64,000 nucleotides of DNA from Thermohalobaculum sp963721105. Its GTDB lineage: Bacteria; Pseudomonadota; Alphaproteobacteria; Rhodobacterales; Rhodobacteraceae. Shown piece after piece: positions 17,770 through 25,983 of the stretch (position 1 is its first letter; each line of letters begins with the position of its first letter). The stretch spans positions 248,001-312,000 of the forward strand of contig CAVRHY010000004.1 of assembly GCA_963721105.1 (NCBI GenBank), read 5' to 3'. The notes below the pieces were generated by a model that was given only the letters and a program-made list of their open reading frames with translations, had not been told where the DNA came from and did not search any database. A program made the position numbers and the translations under genes.

Positions 17770-18775
17770 CCGACGTACCCATGATGACCGATGCCGTCAC
17801 CATCGACGATATCCGCGCTGCGGCGCGCCGGCTGGAGGGGCAGGCGCGCGTGACGCCGCTGCTGGAAAGCCCGTTCCTGAACGAGGCCGCCGGCAGGCGC
17901 GTGCTGGTCAAGGCCGAGTGCCTGCAGCGCACCGGCAGCTTCAAGTTCCGCGGCGGCTGGTCGGCGGTCTCGGCGCTGCCCGAGGCGGTGCGCCGGCGCG
18001 GCGTCATCGCCTATTCCTCGGGCAATCACGCGCAGGGAGTCGCGCACGCCGCCGAGCTGATGGGCGTGCCCTGCGTCATCCTGATGCCGAACGACGCGCC
18101 GAAGCTGAAGATCGCCAACACCCGCGCGCACGGCGCCGAGGTCGTGCTCTACGACCGCCCCGGCGGCGAGAGCCGCGAGGAGATCGGCGCGGCGATCGCC
18201 GGCGAGCGCGGGCTGACGCTGATAAAACCCTATGACGAGCCGATGGTCATCGCCGGTCAGGGCACCTGCGGGCTGGAGATCGCCGAGCAGGCGCGCGCCG
18301 CCGGCGTCGCTGCAGCGCCGACGTGCTGGTCTGCTGCGGCGGTGGCGGGCTGACCTCGGGCATCGCGCTGGCGCTGGAGGCAGAGGCGCCCGGCCTGCGC
18401 GTGCGCCCGGTCGAGCCGTCCGTGTCCGACGACGTCGCGCGCTCGCTCGCCGCCGGCCACCGCATCGCCAATGACGGGCCGAGCAAGTCGATCTGCGACG
18501 CCATCGTCACGCCCAGCCCGGGCGAGCTGACATTTCCGATCATGGCCCGCCTGGCCGGCCCCGGCTTGACCGTTACCGACGACGAGGCCTTGCGCGGCAT
18601 GGCCGCAGCCTTCCTGCGCCTGAAGATCGTCGCCGAGCCGGGCGGGGCGGTCGGCCTCGCCGCCGCGCTGTTCCGCGCGGGCGAGATCGAGGGCGATGCC
18701 GTAATCTGCACCGTTTCGGGCGGCAACGCCGACCCGGCGATGTTCGCGCGCGCGCTGGCGACGCTGGAGGATTGA
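17766..18775 (+). pseudogene. Threonine dehydratase-like PLP enzyme (fold type II), frameshifted
   Basis: PLP lyase that deaminates threonine or serine, or racemises/dehydrates related amino acids. The first part has TPLLESPFLNE, LQRTGSFKFRGGWSAV (Schiff-base lysine) and YSSGNHAQGVAHAAELMG. At about 18311 the frame changes and the rest continues with VLVCCGGGGLTSGIALA (PLP phosphate glycine loop) and CTVSGGNADP. A single missing C around GCTGCAGC, or a two-base insertion, explains it; length would be about 335 residues, the catabolic type without the ACT domain. Start overlaps the dehalogenase stop (ATGA). Confidence 0.83.
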
Positions 18776-18793
18776 GCGTTCATCGGGCGTTAG

Positions 18794-18821
18794 CATCTGA
18801 TATAGTGAGTGAAATCAGATG
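18794..18821. promoter_or_regulatory. AT-rich inverted repeat upstream of the demethylase-like gene
   Basis: CATCTGAT (18794-18801), 12 bases, ATCAGATG (18814-18821): a perfect 8-bp inverted repeat. Imperfect flanking symmetry (GGC..TTAGC / GGTTAGCC) extends the palindrome. It lies 18 bases after the dehydratase stop and about 100 bases before the ATG at 18920, and is strikingly AT-rich for this genome. An operator is likelier than a terminator because there is no T tract. A related sequence occurs at 35086-35110. Confidence 0.45.
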
Positions 18822-18919
18822 GTTAGCCATGGCCTCCCGCGTGAGACCGTCGTCTGCGCGCGACTTTGCCGCCTGGTGGGATGCTCGCTAAGCTCGCCGC
18901 AGGCCACCGGAGAGACGCC

Positions 18920-20947
18920 ATGGACCCGCTGCTCCAGCCCTATCGCCTGAAGCACCTGGTGCTGAAGAACCGGATCATGTCGACGGCGCACGAGCCGGCC
19001 TATGCCGAGGACGGCATGCCGACCGACCGCTACCGGCTCTACCATGTCGAGAAGGCCAAGGGCGGCATCGCCATGACGATGACCGCAGGCAGTGCCATCG
19101 TTGCCGAGGACAGCCCGGCCGCCTTCGGCAACCTGCGCGCCTATGCCGACGAGATCGTGCCCTGGATGAAGCGCCTGACCGACGACTGCCACGAGCACGG
19201 CTGCGCAGTGATGATCCAGCTGACGCATCTCGGTCGGCGGACGATGTGGAACCACGCGGACTGGCTGCCCGTGGTCGCCGCCAGCCGCGTGCGCGAGGCG
19301 GCGCACCGCGCCTTCCCCAAGGAGGCCGAGGACTGGGACCTCGCCCGCATCGCCACCCGCTATGCCGACGCCGCCGAGCGGATGCAGGCCGCCGGTCTCG
19401 ATGGCATCGAGATCGAATGCTACGGCCACCTGCTCGACGGCTTCTGGTCGCCGCTGACCAATTTCCGCGAGGACCAGTACGGCGGAAACCTCGACAATCG
19501 GCTGCGCTTCACGCGCGAGGTGCTGGCGGCCATCCGCGCCCGCGTCGGGCGGGAGCTCATCATGGGCCTGCGCCTGGTCGCCGACGAGGACGCGCCCGGC
19601 GGCATCTCGCGCGCCGAGGGCATCGAGATCGCCCGGCGCATGGTCGCCACGGGCCATGTCGACTTCCTCAACGTCATCCGCGGCATGGTCGACAGCGACA
19701 ACCACCTGGCCGACGTCATCCCGCTGCAGGGGATGCGCGCCAGCCCGCATCTGGACTTCGCCGGCGAGGTCCGGGCCGAGACGAAGTTCCCGGTCTTCCA
19801 CGCCGCTCGCATCAACGACGTCGCCACCGCGCGGCACGCCATCGCGACGGGCAAGCTCGACATGGTCGGCATGACGCGCGCACACATCGCCGATCCGCAC
19901 ATCGCGCGGAAAGTGGCCGAGGGCCGCGAGGCGACCATCCGTCCCTGCGTCGGCGCCACCTACTGCCTGGGCCGCATCTATGAGGGCCACGAGGCGCTCT
20001 GCATCCACAACGCCGCGACCGGCCGCGAGGCGACGATGCCGCACGCCATCCCCCGCGCGCCCGAGCGACGGCGCGTGGTCGTCGTCGGTGCCGGCCCGGC
20101 GGGGCTGGAAGCCGCGCGCGTCTCGGCCGAGCGCGGCCATTCGGTCGTGCTGTTCGAGGCGCAGGACCGCCCCGGCGGCCAGCTTCTGCTCGTCGCCCGC
20201 TCGCGCCGGCGCGCCGAGATGATCGGCATCGTCGACTGGCGTGTGGCCGAGCTGGAGCGGCTGGGCATCGAGCTGCGCCTCAACACGCTGGCCGAGCCCG
20301 ACGACGTTCTGGCCCAGGCGCCCGACATCGTCGTCATCGCCACCGGCGGCCTGCCCGACACCGAGGTATGCGAGGGGGCGGAGCTGGCGACGTCGTCCTG
20401 GGACGTGCTGTCGGGCGACGCGCGGCCGGGCGCGGAGGTGCTGGTCTTCGACGACCACGGCCAGGAGCACGGGCTGCAGGTCGCCGAGTTCCTCGCCGAG
20501 GCGCGCAGCAAGGTCGAGATCGTCACCTCCGAGCGCACGCTGGGCGTCGACGTCAGCGGCCTGAACCACGTGCCCTACGCCCGCGCCTTCGCCCGGCACG
20601 GCGTGCGCGCGACGATCAGCACCCGCCTGTTGTCCATCGCCCGCCGCGGCAACCGGCTGGTGGCGGTGCTGGGCTCGGATTTCGGCGGCGGCACCGCCGA
20701 ACGCGAGGTCGACCAGGCGGTGGTCGAGCACGGCACGTCGCCCGTCGACGAGCTCTACTTTGCCCTGAAACCCCTTTCGCGGAACCTTGGCGAGGTCGAC
20801 CAGCGCGCCCTGCTCGCCGGCCGCCCGCAGGCGGTCGAGACCAACCCGGAAGGGGCCTTCCGCCTGTTCCGGATCGGCGACGCGGTCGCCAGCCGCAACA
20901 TCCATGCCGCGATCTACGAGGGCCTGCGGTTCGCCAAGGGCTTCTGA
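18920..20947 (+). CDS. NADH:flavin oxidoreductase of the trimethylamine dehydrogenase / N-methylproline demethylase family
   Basis: 675-residue three-module enzyme. Residues 1-340 form an Old-Yellow-Enzyme TIM barrel for FMN (MSTAHEPAYAEDGMP, MIQLTHLGRR, GFWSPLTNFREDQYGGNLDNR). Then comes the FeS segment RPCVGATYC with a further Cys about 12 residues on (ALCIHN). After this, RVVVVGAGPAGLEAAR starts the FAD/NAD(P) Rossmann module. The wording NAATGREATMPH and CVGATYC resembles enzymes annotated as N-methylproline demethylases rather than 2,4-dienoyl-CoA reductases, so N-demethylation of a betaine-type compound is my best guess. ATG 18920 follows a GGAGAGACGCC ribosome-binding site. Confidence 0.8.
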   Translation: MDPLLQPYRLKHLVLKNRIMSTAHEPAYAEDGMPTDRYRLYHVEKAKGGIAMTMTAGSAIVAEDSPAAFGNLRAYADEIVPWMKRLTDDCHEHGCAVMIQLTHLGRRTMWNHADWLPVVAASRVREAAHRAFPKEAEDWDLARIATRYADAAERMQAAGLDGIEIECYGHLLDGFWSPLTNFREDQYGGNLDNRLRFTREVLAAIRARVGRELIMGLRLVADEDAPGGISRAEGIEIARRMVATGHVDFLNVIRGMVDSDNHLADVIPLQGMRASPHLDFAGEVRAETKFPVFHAARINDVATARHAIATGKLDMVGMTRAHIADPHIARKVAEGREATIRPCVGATYCLGRIYEGHEALCIHNAATGREATMPHAIPRAPERRRVVVVGAGPAGLEAARVSAERGHSVVLFEAQDRPGGQLLLVARSRRRAEMIGIVDWRVAELERLGIELRLNTLAEPDDVLAQAPDIVVIATGGLPDTEVCEGAELATSSWDVLSGDARPGAEVLVFDDHGQEHGLQVAEFLAEARSKVEIVTSERTLGVDVSGLNHVPYARAFARHGVRATISTRLLSIARRGNRLVAVLGSDFGGGTAEREVDQAVVEHGTSPVDELYFALKPLSRNLGEVDQRALLAGRPQAVETNPEGAFRLFRIGDAVASRNIHAAIYEGLRFAKGF

Positions 20948-20999
20948 CCCGTCAGAGACGTGACCGCCACGCCGCCTTGGGAACTGGACAGCTCCCGCC

Positions 21000-21651
21000 T
21001 CACCGCATCGGCGGCAGGGTCACCGATGACGACCGGCAGCCGCGCTCGACCTGGGGCGTGCAGGCGCGCGGTTCCAGCTCGGGGGTCAGGCAGATGCGGA
21101 CCTCCTGCAGCATGCCGTCCTTGCAGGTAACGGCCAGTTCGTCGGCCGCCAGCCCCGGGTTCGCCTTCAGGAACGCCTCCTCGACCACGGCCGGGTCGAT
21201 CCGGACGGTCCTCTTCAGGCGCGTCAGCACCTCCGGCTGCGCGATGCTGCTCATAGGCCTCGCGCGCCAGCGCGAAGTAGGCCGTCGGGGGCAGGCCGCT
21301 GCACCGGCCGTGCTTCTTCCACTCGTACCAGGCGAGCCCGCCCGAGCCCATGATGTCGGCCATCGCCGCCGTCTGGGCGCGCGACGGATCGGGCTGCCGC
21401 GTCCGGCAGCTTTCGGGCCAGCCGTCCTCGCCCTGCGGCCAGAGGCCGTGCAGCGTGAATCCGATGTCCAGCCGCGGATCGCATTCCCGCGCGCCCTTGG
21501 CTTCGCCCTCCCGCGCGCACCATGAAGCGTTCCAGCTCAGCGCCAGGACGTAATGCGTGAAGTCGCCGGCCCGGTCGCCTGCCCGCGCCGCCCCCGCCCA
21601 CAGGCAAAGCACCAGTATCGCCGCCCAGCGGCCCGCAGTTTCGGCTTTCAT
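21000..21651 (-). pseudogene. Ribonuclease T2 family protein, frameshifted
   Basis: Secreted or periplasmic endoribonuclease. An N-terminal signal peptide (AAILVLCLWAGAARAG) is followed by FTHYVLALSWNASWC. Active-site block CAS1 is FTLHGLWPQ, and CAS2 is WYEWKKHGRC with the catalytic His and Glu/Lys. After AREAYE at about 21253 the frame shifts and the C-terminal half continues as SIAQPEVLTRLKRTVRIDP and EEAFLKANPGLAADE, ending with conserved cysteines. Removing one base (extra C in GAGCAGC on the coding strand) yields 216 residues, normal for the family. It is divergent from trcR. Confidence 0.82.
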
Positions 21652-21766
21652 TCGTGACCTCCGACCCCTATATAGCGCCCGGACTTTCCCATCGAAACCG
21701 TGGATGGCGCTGCCCGCGCCCCGGTCTTCGGACCGGGAAGGGCTTTCGCACGACAGGAGAGCGAGA

Positions 21767-22531
21767 ATGGCCGACAAACTTCCGCTGATGCCCAAGGCGA
21801 CCGCCGTGTGGCTGGTCGACAACACGACACTGACCTTCCGGCAGATCGCGGATTTCGTCGGCATGCACGAGCTCGAGGTCGCCGGCATCGCCGACGGCGA
21901 GGTGGCGCAAGGCATCAAGGGCTTCGACCCGATCGCCAACAACCAGCTGACCGCCGAGGACATCAAGCGCTGCGAGGCCGACCCGGCGGCGCGGCTGAAG
22001 ATGAAGAAGCGCGATCTCGCGCCCGAGCCCAAGCGCAAGGGGCCGCGGTATACACCCGTCTCGAAGCGGCAGGACCGGCCGGCGGCGATTGCCTGGCTGG
22101 TGCGCTATCACCCCGAGATGGAGGATAGCCAGATCTCGAAGCTGATCGGCACCACCAAGCCGACCATTCAGGCGATCCGCACGCGGTCGCACTGGAACTC
22201 GAACAACATCCAGCCTGTCGACCCGGTGGCGCTGGGCCTCTGCACGCAGATCGCGCTGGACGACGCGGTGCGCGCCGCCGCCGAGAAGAAGGCGAAAAAG
22301 CAGGAGGCCGTGCCGACCGCCGAGGAGCGCATCAGCCTGATGCCGGTGCAGAAGAGCCTGTCCGAGCCCGCGCGCCCAGGCAACCAGCCGCTGCCGAGCA
22401 ATGTCGAGGGCTTCGAAACCTTCAGCCTGGACGATCCGCGCGACGACGAGGAAGAGCCGAACAAGCGGCCGATCGATCCCGACTCGCTCTTCAACCTGCC
22501 GAAGACCGAGAAGGGGAAGGATGAGGACTGA
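21767..22531 (+). CDS. trcR: Cell-cycle transcriptional regulator TrcR (DUF1013)
   Basis: 254-residue cytoplasmic regulator restricted to alphaproteobacteria; in Caulobacter the homologue acts with RNA polymerase on cell-cycle genes. Starts ADKLPLMPKATAVWLVDN, followed by an HTH-like LTFRQIADFVGMHELEV, a second one in MEDSQISKLIGTTKPTIQAI with WNSNNIQPVDPVALGLC, and an acidic C-terminal tail. ATG 21767 is preceded by ACAGGAGAGCGAGA. The last codons overlap the S49 peptidase start, indicating co-translation. Confidence 0.93.
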   Translation: MADKLPLMPKATAVWLVDNTTLTFRQIADFVGMHELEVAGIADGEVAQGIKGFDPIANNQLTAEDIKRCEADPAARLKMKKRDLAPEPKRKGPRYTPVSKRQDRPAAIAWLVRYHPEMEDSQISKLIGTTKPTIQAIRTRSHWNSNNIQPVDPVALGLCTQIALDDAVRAAAEKKAKKQEAVPTAEERISLMPVQKSLSEPARPGNQPLPSNVEGFETFSLDDPRDDEEEPNKRPIDPDSLFNLPKTEKGKDED

Positions 22532-23363
22532 TCCAGCGCGCCGGAGCTCCGGCATGCTCGGCCGGCTGAGGGAGCTGGTGCGGCCGCGGCGCCCGGTCGT
22601 CGCCGTCGTGCCGATGAGCGGGGCGATCATGTCAGGCGGCCGCATCGGCCGCGCCTTCGACGACGAGCAACTCGCCCCGGTGATCGAGCGCGCCTTTCGC
22701 CTGCGCGGCGTGACAGCGGTGGCGCTGGCCATCAACTGCCCCGGCGGCTCGGCCGTGCAGAGCAGTATGATCGGCGCCCGCATCCGCCGGCTGGCCGCCG
22801 AGAAGGACGTGCCGGTTGTCGCCTTCTGCGCCGATGTCGCGGCTTCGGGCGGCTATTGGCTGGCTTGCGCGGCGGACGAAATCTATGCCGATGCCGGCTC
22901 GATCGTCGGGTCGATCGGCGTGATTGCCGCCAGCTTCGGGTTCTCCGAGGCGATCGCGAAGCTGGGCGTCGAGCGGCGCGTGCATACCTCAGGCGAGAAC
23001 AAATCGTTCTGGGACCCGTTCCGGCCGGAAGAGGCGCAGGACGTCGAGCGGCTGCGCCGGCTGCAGAAAAGCATCCACCACCAGTTCATCGAATGGGTGA
23101 AGTCGCGGCGCGGCGAGAAGCTGGCCGAGGGCGGCGACCTGTTCACCGGCGAGTTCTGGGCTGGCGACGAGGCGCTGCGGCTGGGCCTGATCGACGGCAT
23201 CGGCCACCTGGCGCCGGTGATGAAGGAGCGCTACGGCGACAAGACCCGGTTCCGCGTCCTCACGCGCAAGCGCCCGCTGCTGGGCCGGCTGGGCCTGGCC
23301 GGGGCCGACACGCTGGCCGACGAACTGCAGGCGCGCGGGCACTGGGGCCGGTTCGGTCTCTGA
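22521..23363 (+). CDS. S49 family serine peptidase (SppA/SohB-like)
   Basis: 280-residue peptidase of the signal-peptide-peptidase A family. Motifs: INCPGGSAVQSSMI, then CADVAASGGYWLACAADEIY with the nucleophilic serine, SIVGSIGVIAASFGF, and SGENKSFWDPF with the likely general-base lysine, and VKSRRGEKL. There is no clear N-terminal signal anchor, so it may be cytoplasmic or peripheral. The ATG at 22521 (after GGGGAAGG) overlaps trcR by 11 bases; an internal ATG at 22554 is an alternative start. Confidence 0.9.
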   Translation: MRTDPARRSSGMLGRLRELVRPRRPVVAVVPMSGAIMSGGRIGRAFDDEQLAPVIERAFRLRGVTAVALAINCPGGSAVQSSMIGARIRRLAAEKDVPVVAFCADVAASGGYWLACAADEIYADAGSIVGSIGVIAASFGFSEAIAKLGVERRVHTSGENKSFWDPFRPEEAQDVERLRRLQKSIHHQFIEWVKSRRGEKLAEGGDLFTGEFWAGDEALRLGLIDGIGHLAPVMKERYGDKTRFRVLTRKRPLLGRLGLAGADTLADELQARGHWGRFGL

Positions 23364-23467
23364 CACCGGGTCTGCGGAACCACAAGTGTAGGAGCGCCCG
23401 GCGATCGGTCTGCTCGAGCGTGACGCTTGCCGGACGGCGCGGGCGACGCTGTCGCGCGTGACGGATG

Positions 23468-23518
23468 CGGGTTTCCAGACAACCCGTGATGGCCGGCCGG
23501 CGCTTCTCAGAGCGCCGG
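23468..23518. terminator. Two hairpins after the S49 peptidase gene
   Basis: CGGGTT-N7-AACCCG (23468-23486) and CCGGCGCT-TCTCAG-AGCGCCGG (23497-23518) lie in the 231-base gap between the S49 peptidase gene and the convergent small membrane-protein gene. They could terminate transcription from either side; no T tract. Confidence 0.35.
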
Positions 23519-23594
23519 GCGCCGCTGTCCGGGCCTGACCGCGGCAGGCGCGTGGCCCTATGCCGTGGGACCGACGTGCGGCCGGCGGTCCAGT

Positions 23595-23891
23595 CTACTG
23601 CTGGAGGGCGCGGCGGAGGGGTGGTGCCTCGGTGGCGGGCGCGGTGCCGGCAGGCGCCGCCGGGACGGCGGGGACGGTCCCGGTGCCCGTTGTGGCAGTG
23701 CCCTCGGTGGCCGATGGGACGGGCGCGACGGCTGCGTGATCGCTATCGGCGCTTCCGAAGCCGCCCCACCACCAGGCGATGATCATCGCGATGACGACGA
23801 GGCCGATGAAGATGGCGATCCAGCGCCCGGCGCTGGCGCCCTTCTTTCGCGCCGTGGTCGTCGTGACCTTCGGGTCTCGGTACTCTGCCAT
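23595..23891 (-). CDS. Small single-pass membrane protein with Thr-rich N-terminus
   Basis: 98 residues. The start AEYRDPKVTTTTARKK is followed by one transmembrane segment (WIAIFIGLVVIAMIIAWWWGG, about 24-44) and a low-complexity Ala/Pro/Thr C-terminus. It is a clear paralogue of the protein at 24692-25066: both have EYRDP-TTT, a basic stretch, a TM ending WWxGGF, and an APT-rich tail. Function unknown. The N-terminus should be cytoplasmic by the positive-inside rule, with the tail in the periplasm. Confidence 0.72.
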   Translation of the reverse strand: MAEYRDPKVTTTTARKKGASAGRWIAIFIGLVVIAMIIAWWWGGFGSADSDHAAVAPVPSATEGTATTGTGTVPAVPAAPAGTAPATEAPPLRRALQQ

Positions 23892-23935
23892 GTCCTGGTC
23901 TCCTGCGGTCCGATTCGGCTGCGATCCTCGCGGCC

Positions 23936-24502
23936 CTAGAGCCGCCGGTCGCGCTCGTAGGTGCGGTAGAGATTATCGTCGCCCGCGGCGATGCGGCGGG
24001 CGCGCATCTCGTCGTTCAGCATGTGGCCCTCGCCCGCGCTGTGCGCGATCAGGTCCTCGCTGCGGAACTCCGAGGCCCGGTGCTCGATGTCGTGGGCTTC
24101 GGTCTCGGGCCGGCGCATGATGGCCTTGACCTTCTCCACCCTGGCGTCGTCGACCTCTACCGAGACGACGTAGTCGCCGTTACGTACGCAGTGCTGGTAG
24201 GTGCGAGGGTCGTTCTCGGGCAGGTGCAACTCCTGCAGCCGATCGGTGTGCGCCGGATCCTCGAAATAGCCGTCGCCGTGCAGCGGATGCGTCGGCCCGG
24301 CGATGCTGTTGGACGAGGCCATCGTGCCGACCGGTGCCGCGACTCCGGTTGCCGTCAAGGCGATCCGGCCGCCGGGGGCTCCGGCGGCGGTGTCGGGGAT
24401 GACGTGGATGTCGGCGGCGGGAACACCGATGTCCTCGAGCCCGCTCCGCACGAGTTCTGCGGTCTCTCGTGTGCGATAGACGGCTGTGACATTGCGGTGC
24501 AT
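23936..24502 (-). CDS. Hypothetical stress-type protein
   Basis: 188 residues. The N-terminus NVTAVYRTRETAELVRSGLEDIG resembles the start of general-stress (YflT-like) and similar ferredoxin-like small domains. It is followed by glycine-rich linkers, DYVVSVEVDDARVEKVKAIM (a second beta-alpha unit), and a charged C-terminal region. No signal peptide or membrane segment. It sits between two paralogous single-pass membrane proteins on the same strand, suggesting a shared stress or envelope role. This assignment is weak. Confidence 0.68.
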   Translation of the reverse strand: MHRNVTAVYRTRETAELVRSGLEDIGVPAADIHVIPDTAAGAPGGRIALTATGVAAPVGTMASSNSIAGPTHPLHGDGYFEDPAHTDRLQELHLPENDPRTYQHCVRNGDYVVSVEVDDARVEKVKAIMRRPETEAHDIEHRASEFRSEDLIAHSAGEGHMLNDEMRARRIAAGDDNLYRTYERDRRL

Positions 24503-24691
24503 GGCGGACGCTCCTCGATGTACTCGATTTCCAGCTTACCCGCGGCACGGGGAAGGTCGCCCGCCGGCAGCCGTCCACGCGAGTTGGCGCCGGGGCCAGT
24601 CTCGGGCCACGCCGCGCGGTTGGCGCGCCCGGCCTGCTGACGGGGCGCGCGATCTGCATTGGCCGGCCGGCGGGGCGTGCCGGTTGCCGGC

Positions 24692-25066
24692 TTACTGCTG
24701 GACCGGCTGGGCCGGGGCGGTCGAGTTGGTAGCGGGAGGCGCCGCCGGGGCGGTCGCGGCCGGCTCCGGGTTCACCGGGGCAACGATCACAGCGTCGCTG
24801 CCGGTCGTTCCGGAGGTCGAATCCACGGCGGCGGGCTGTTCGACCACCATCGCGGTCTCGTGCCTGCCGTTGAAGCCGCCGGCCCACCAGGCGCCGATAA
24901 GGATGATCGCCAGGATGGCGACGATGATGCCGATCCACGAGGTGCCGCGGCTGCGGCGCGTGGTGGTCGTCGTCGTGGTCGTGCGCGGGTCGCGGTACTC
25001 GGGCCGCACGCCCGTTGTGCCAGTGGTTGTGGTGTGGGTGATCTTGTCGTCGCGATGGTCTGCCAT
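24692..25066 (-). CDS. Small single-pass membrane protein, paralogue of 23595-23891
   Basis: 124 residues from ATG 25066. ADHRDDKITHTTTTGTTG and PEYRDPRTTTTTTTTRR form a Thr-rich basic N-terminus. One TM follows (WIGIIVAILAIILIGAWWAGGF), then an Ala/Pro/Thr tail ending APAQPVQQ. The open frame continues upstream to 25201 but without similarity to the paralogue, so the shorter start is preferred. Function unknown; the tail may interact with peptidoglycan or a periplasmic partner. Confidence 0.72.
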   Translation of the reverse strand: MADHRDDKITHTTTTGTTGVRPEYRDPRTTTTTTTTRRSRGTSWIGIIVAILAIILIGAWWAGGFNGRHETAMVVEQPAAVDSTSGTTGSDAVIVAPVNPEPAATAPAAPPATNSTAPAQPVQQ

Positions 25067-25291
25067 CGGTCCGTCCTTTCGCATCAGGGGCTGCGATGGG
25101 CATCCGCCGGCCTCGTCTGCACGCGGACCCTTTCGGACTCCGGTAGGGCCGGCCGCCCTCGCATTGCCCGAGATACCCACAGCTACCGGCAAGGGTTCCA
25201 TCGCGGCCGGAGCACGCGTGGCGGTCCGTCGCCCCTATGTCACAGCGTCGAATTATTCCGCCTCAGGACGATCCGCGCCGAATCGGGGGTG

Positions 25292-25966
25292 CTACATGAC
25301 CTCGTCGCGGCGGTCGTCTGTTTCGCCGAAGCGGTGCAGTGCAGGCGCTTTGAGGCCATCATAGAGCTCGGCCAGCCGCTGGTTCACGATGTCGCCCTGC
25401 TGGGCGAACAGCGAGTTTCCCTCGAGATCCGAATCGACGATGAACGGCCCGAAATTCTTTACCTGGAACATCCAGCACGCCTGAGCGATGCCGAGATCGT
25501 CCAGCCAGTGCACCGCGCGCACGCGCTCGACGCCACGTCCCAGCAGCGCGCCGGTGCCGTAGCCGACCGTCGTCAGGTAGACGGCGCCGCGGGGCGCCAG
25601 GATCTCGCGGTAATCCTTGCGCGGCATCCCGCCCTTGCCGATGACGATCTTCGTGCCGGTCAGATCCAGCCACTGACCGAGATATTTCGAGAACCGGAAC
25701 GAGGCGGTCGCCGTCACGGCGCCGATCCGGTAGCCGCCATCGGGCGTGCGCGCCGCGGCGGGCGAGCAGTGGAAGTTGACGTTCGAGATGTCGGTCAGCC
25801 CTTCGGGCAGCTTCTCGCCCTTGACCAGCACCTTCTCGTAGACGCCCTCGCGCGCCGTGTAGACGACGCCGGTCAGGAAGGCGACGTCGCCGAGGCGCAG
25901 CCCGGCGATCTTCTCCGGCGTGATCGGCAGGTCGATCGCGACCTTGCGCAGCTTTCCCGTGTCCAT
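25292..25966 (-). CDS. Class I fumarate hydratase, C-terminal (beta) subunit
   Basis: 224 residues corresponding to the C-terminal domain of class I [4Fe-4S] fumarases and L(+)-tartrate dehydratase beta subunit. Contains LRLGDVAFLTGVVYTAREG, GKGGMPRKDYREIL, YGTGALLGRGVERV and EGNSLFAQQGDIVNQRL. It begins 17 bases after the alpha-subunit stop. An in-frame open stretch upstream to 26752 is antisense-like and not conserved. Together with the alpha gene it hydrates fumarate to malate; tartrate or mesaconate specificity cannot be ruled out by eye. Confidence 0.87.
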   Translation of the reverse strand: MDTGKLRKVAIDLPITPEKIAGLRLGDVAFLTGVVYTAREGVYEKVLVKGEKLPEGLTDISNVNFHCSPAAARTPDGGYRIGAVTATASFRFSKYLGQWLDLTGTKIVIGKGGMPRKDYREILAPRGAVYLTTVGYGTGALLGRGVERVRAVHWLDDLGIAQACWMFQVKNFGPFIVDSDLEGNSLFAQQGDIVNQRLAELYDGLKAPALHRFGETDDRRDEVM

Positions 25967-25983
25967 GGCAGTTCCTTCCGCCG

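Noticed and set aside
18815..20905. Long minus-strand open frame (696 codons) opposite the demethylase-like gene
   Set aside because: Its translation is rich in Arg, Gly, His and Asp with no domain, and it mirrors a clearly conserved gene. Long antisense frames are expected in DNA this GC-rich.
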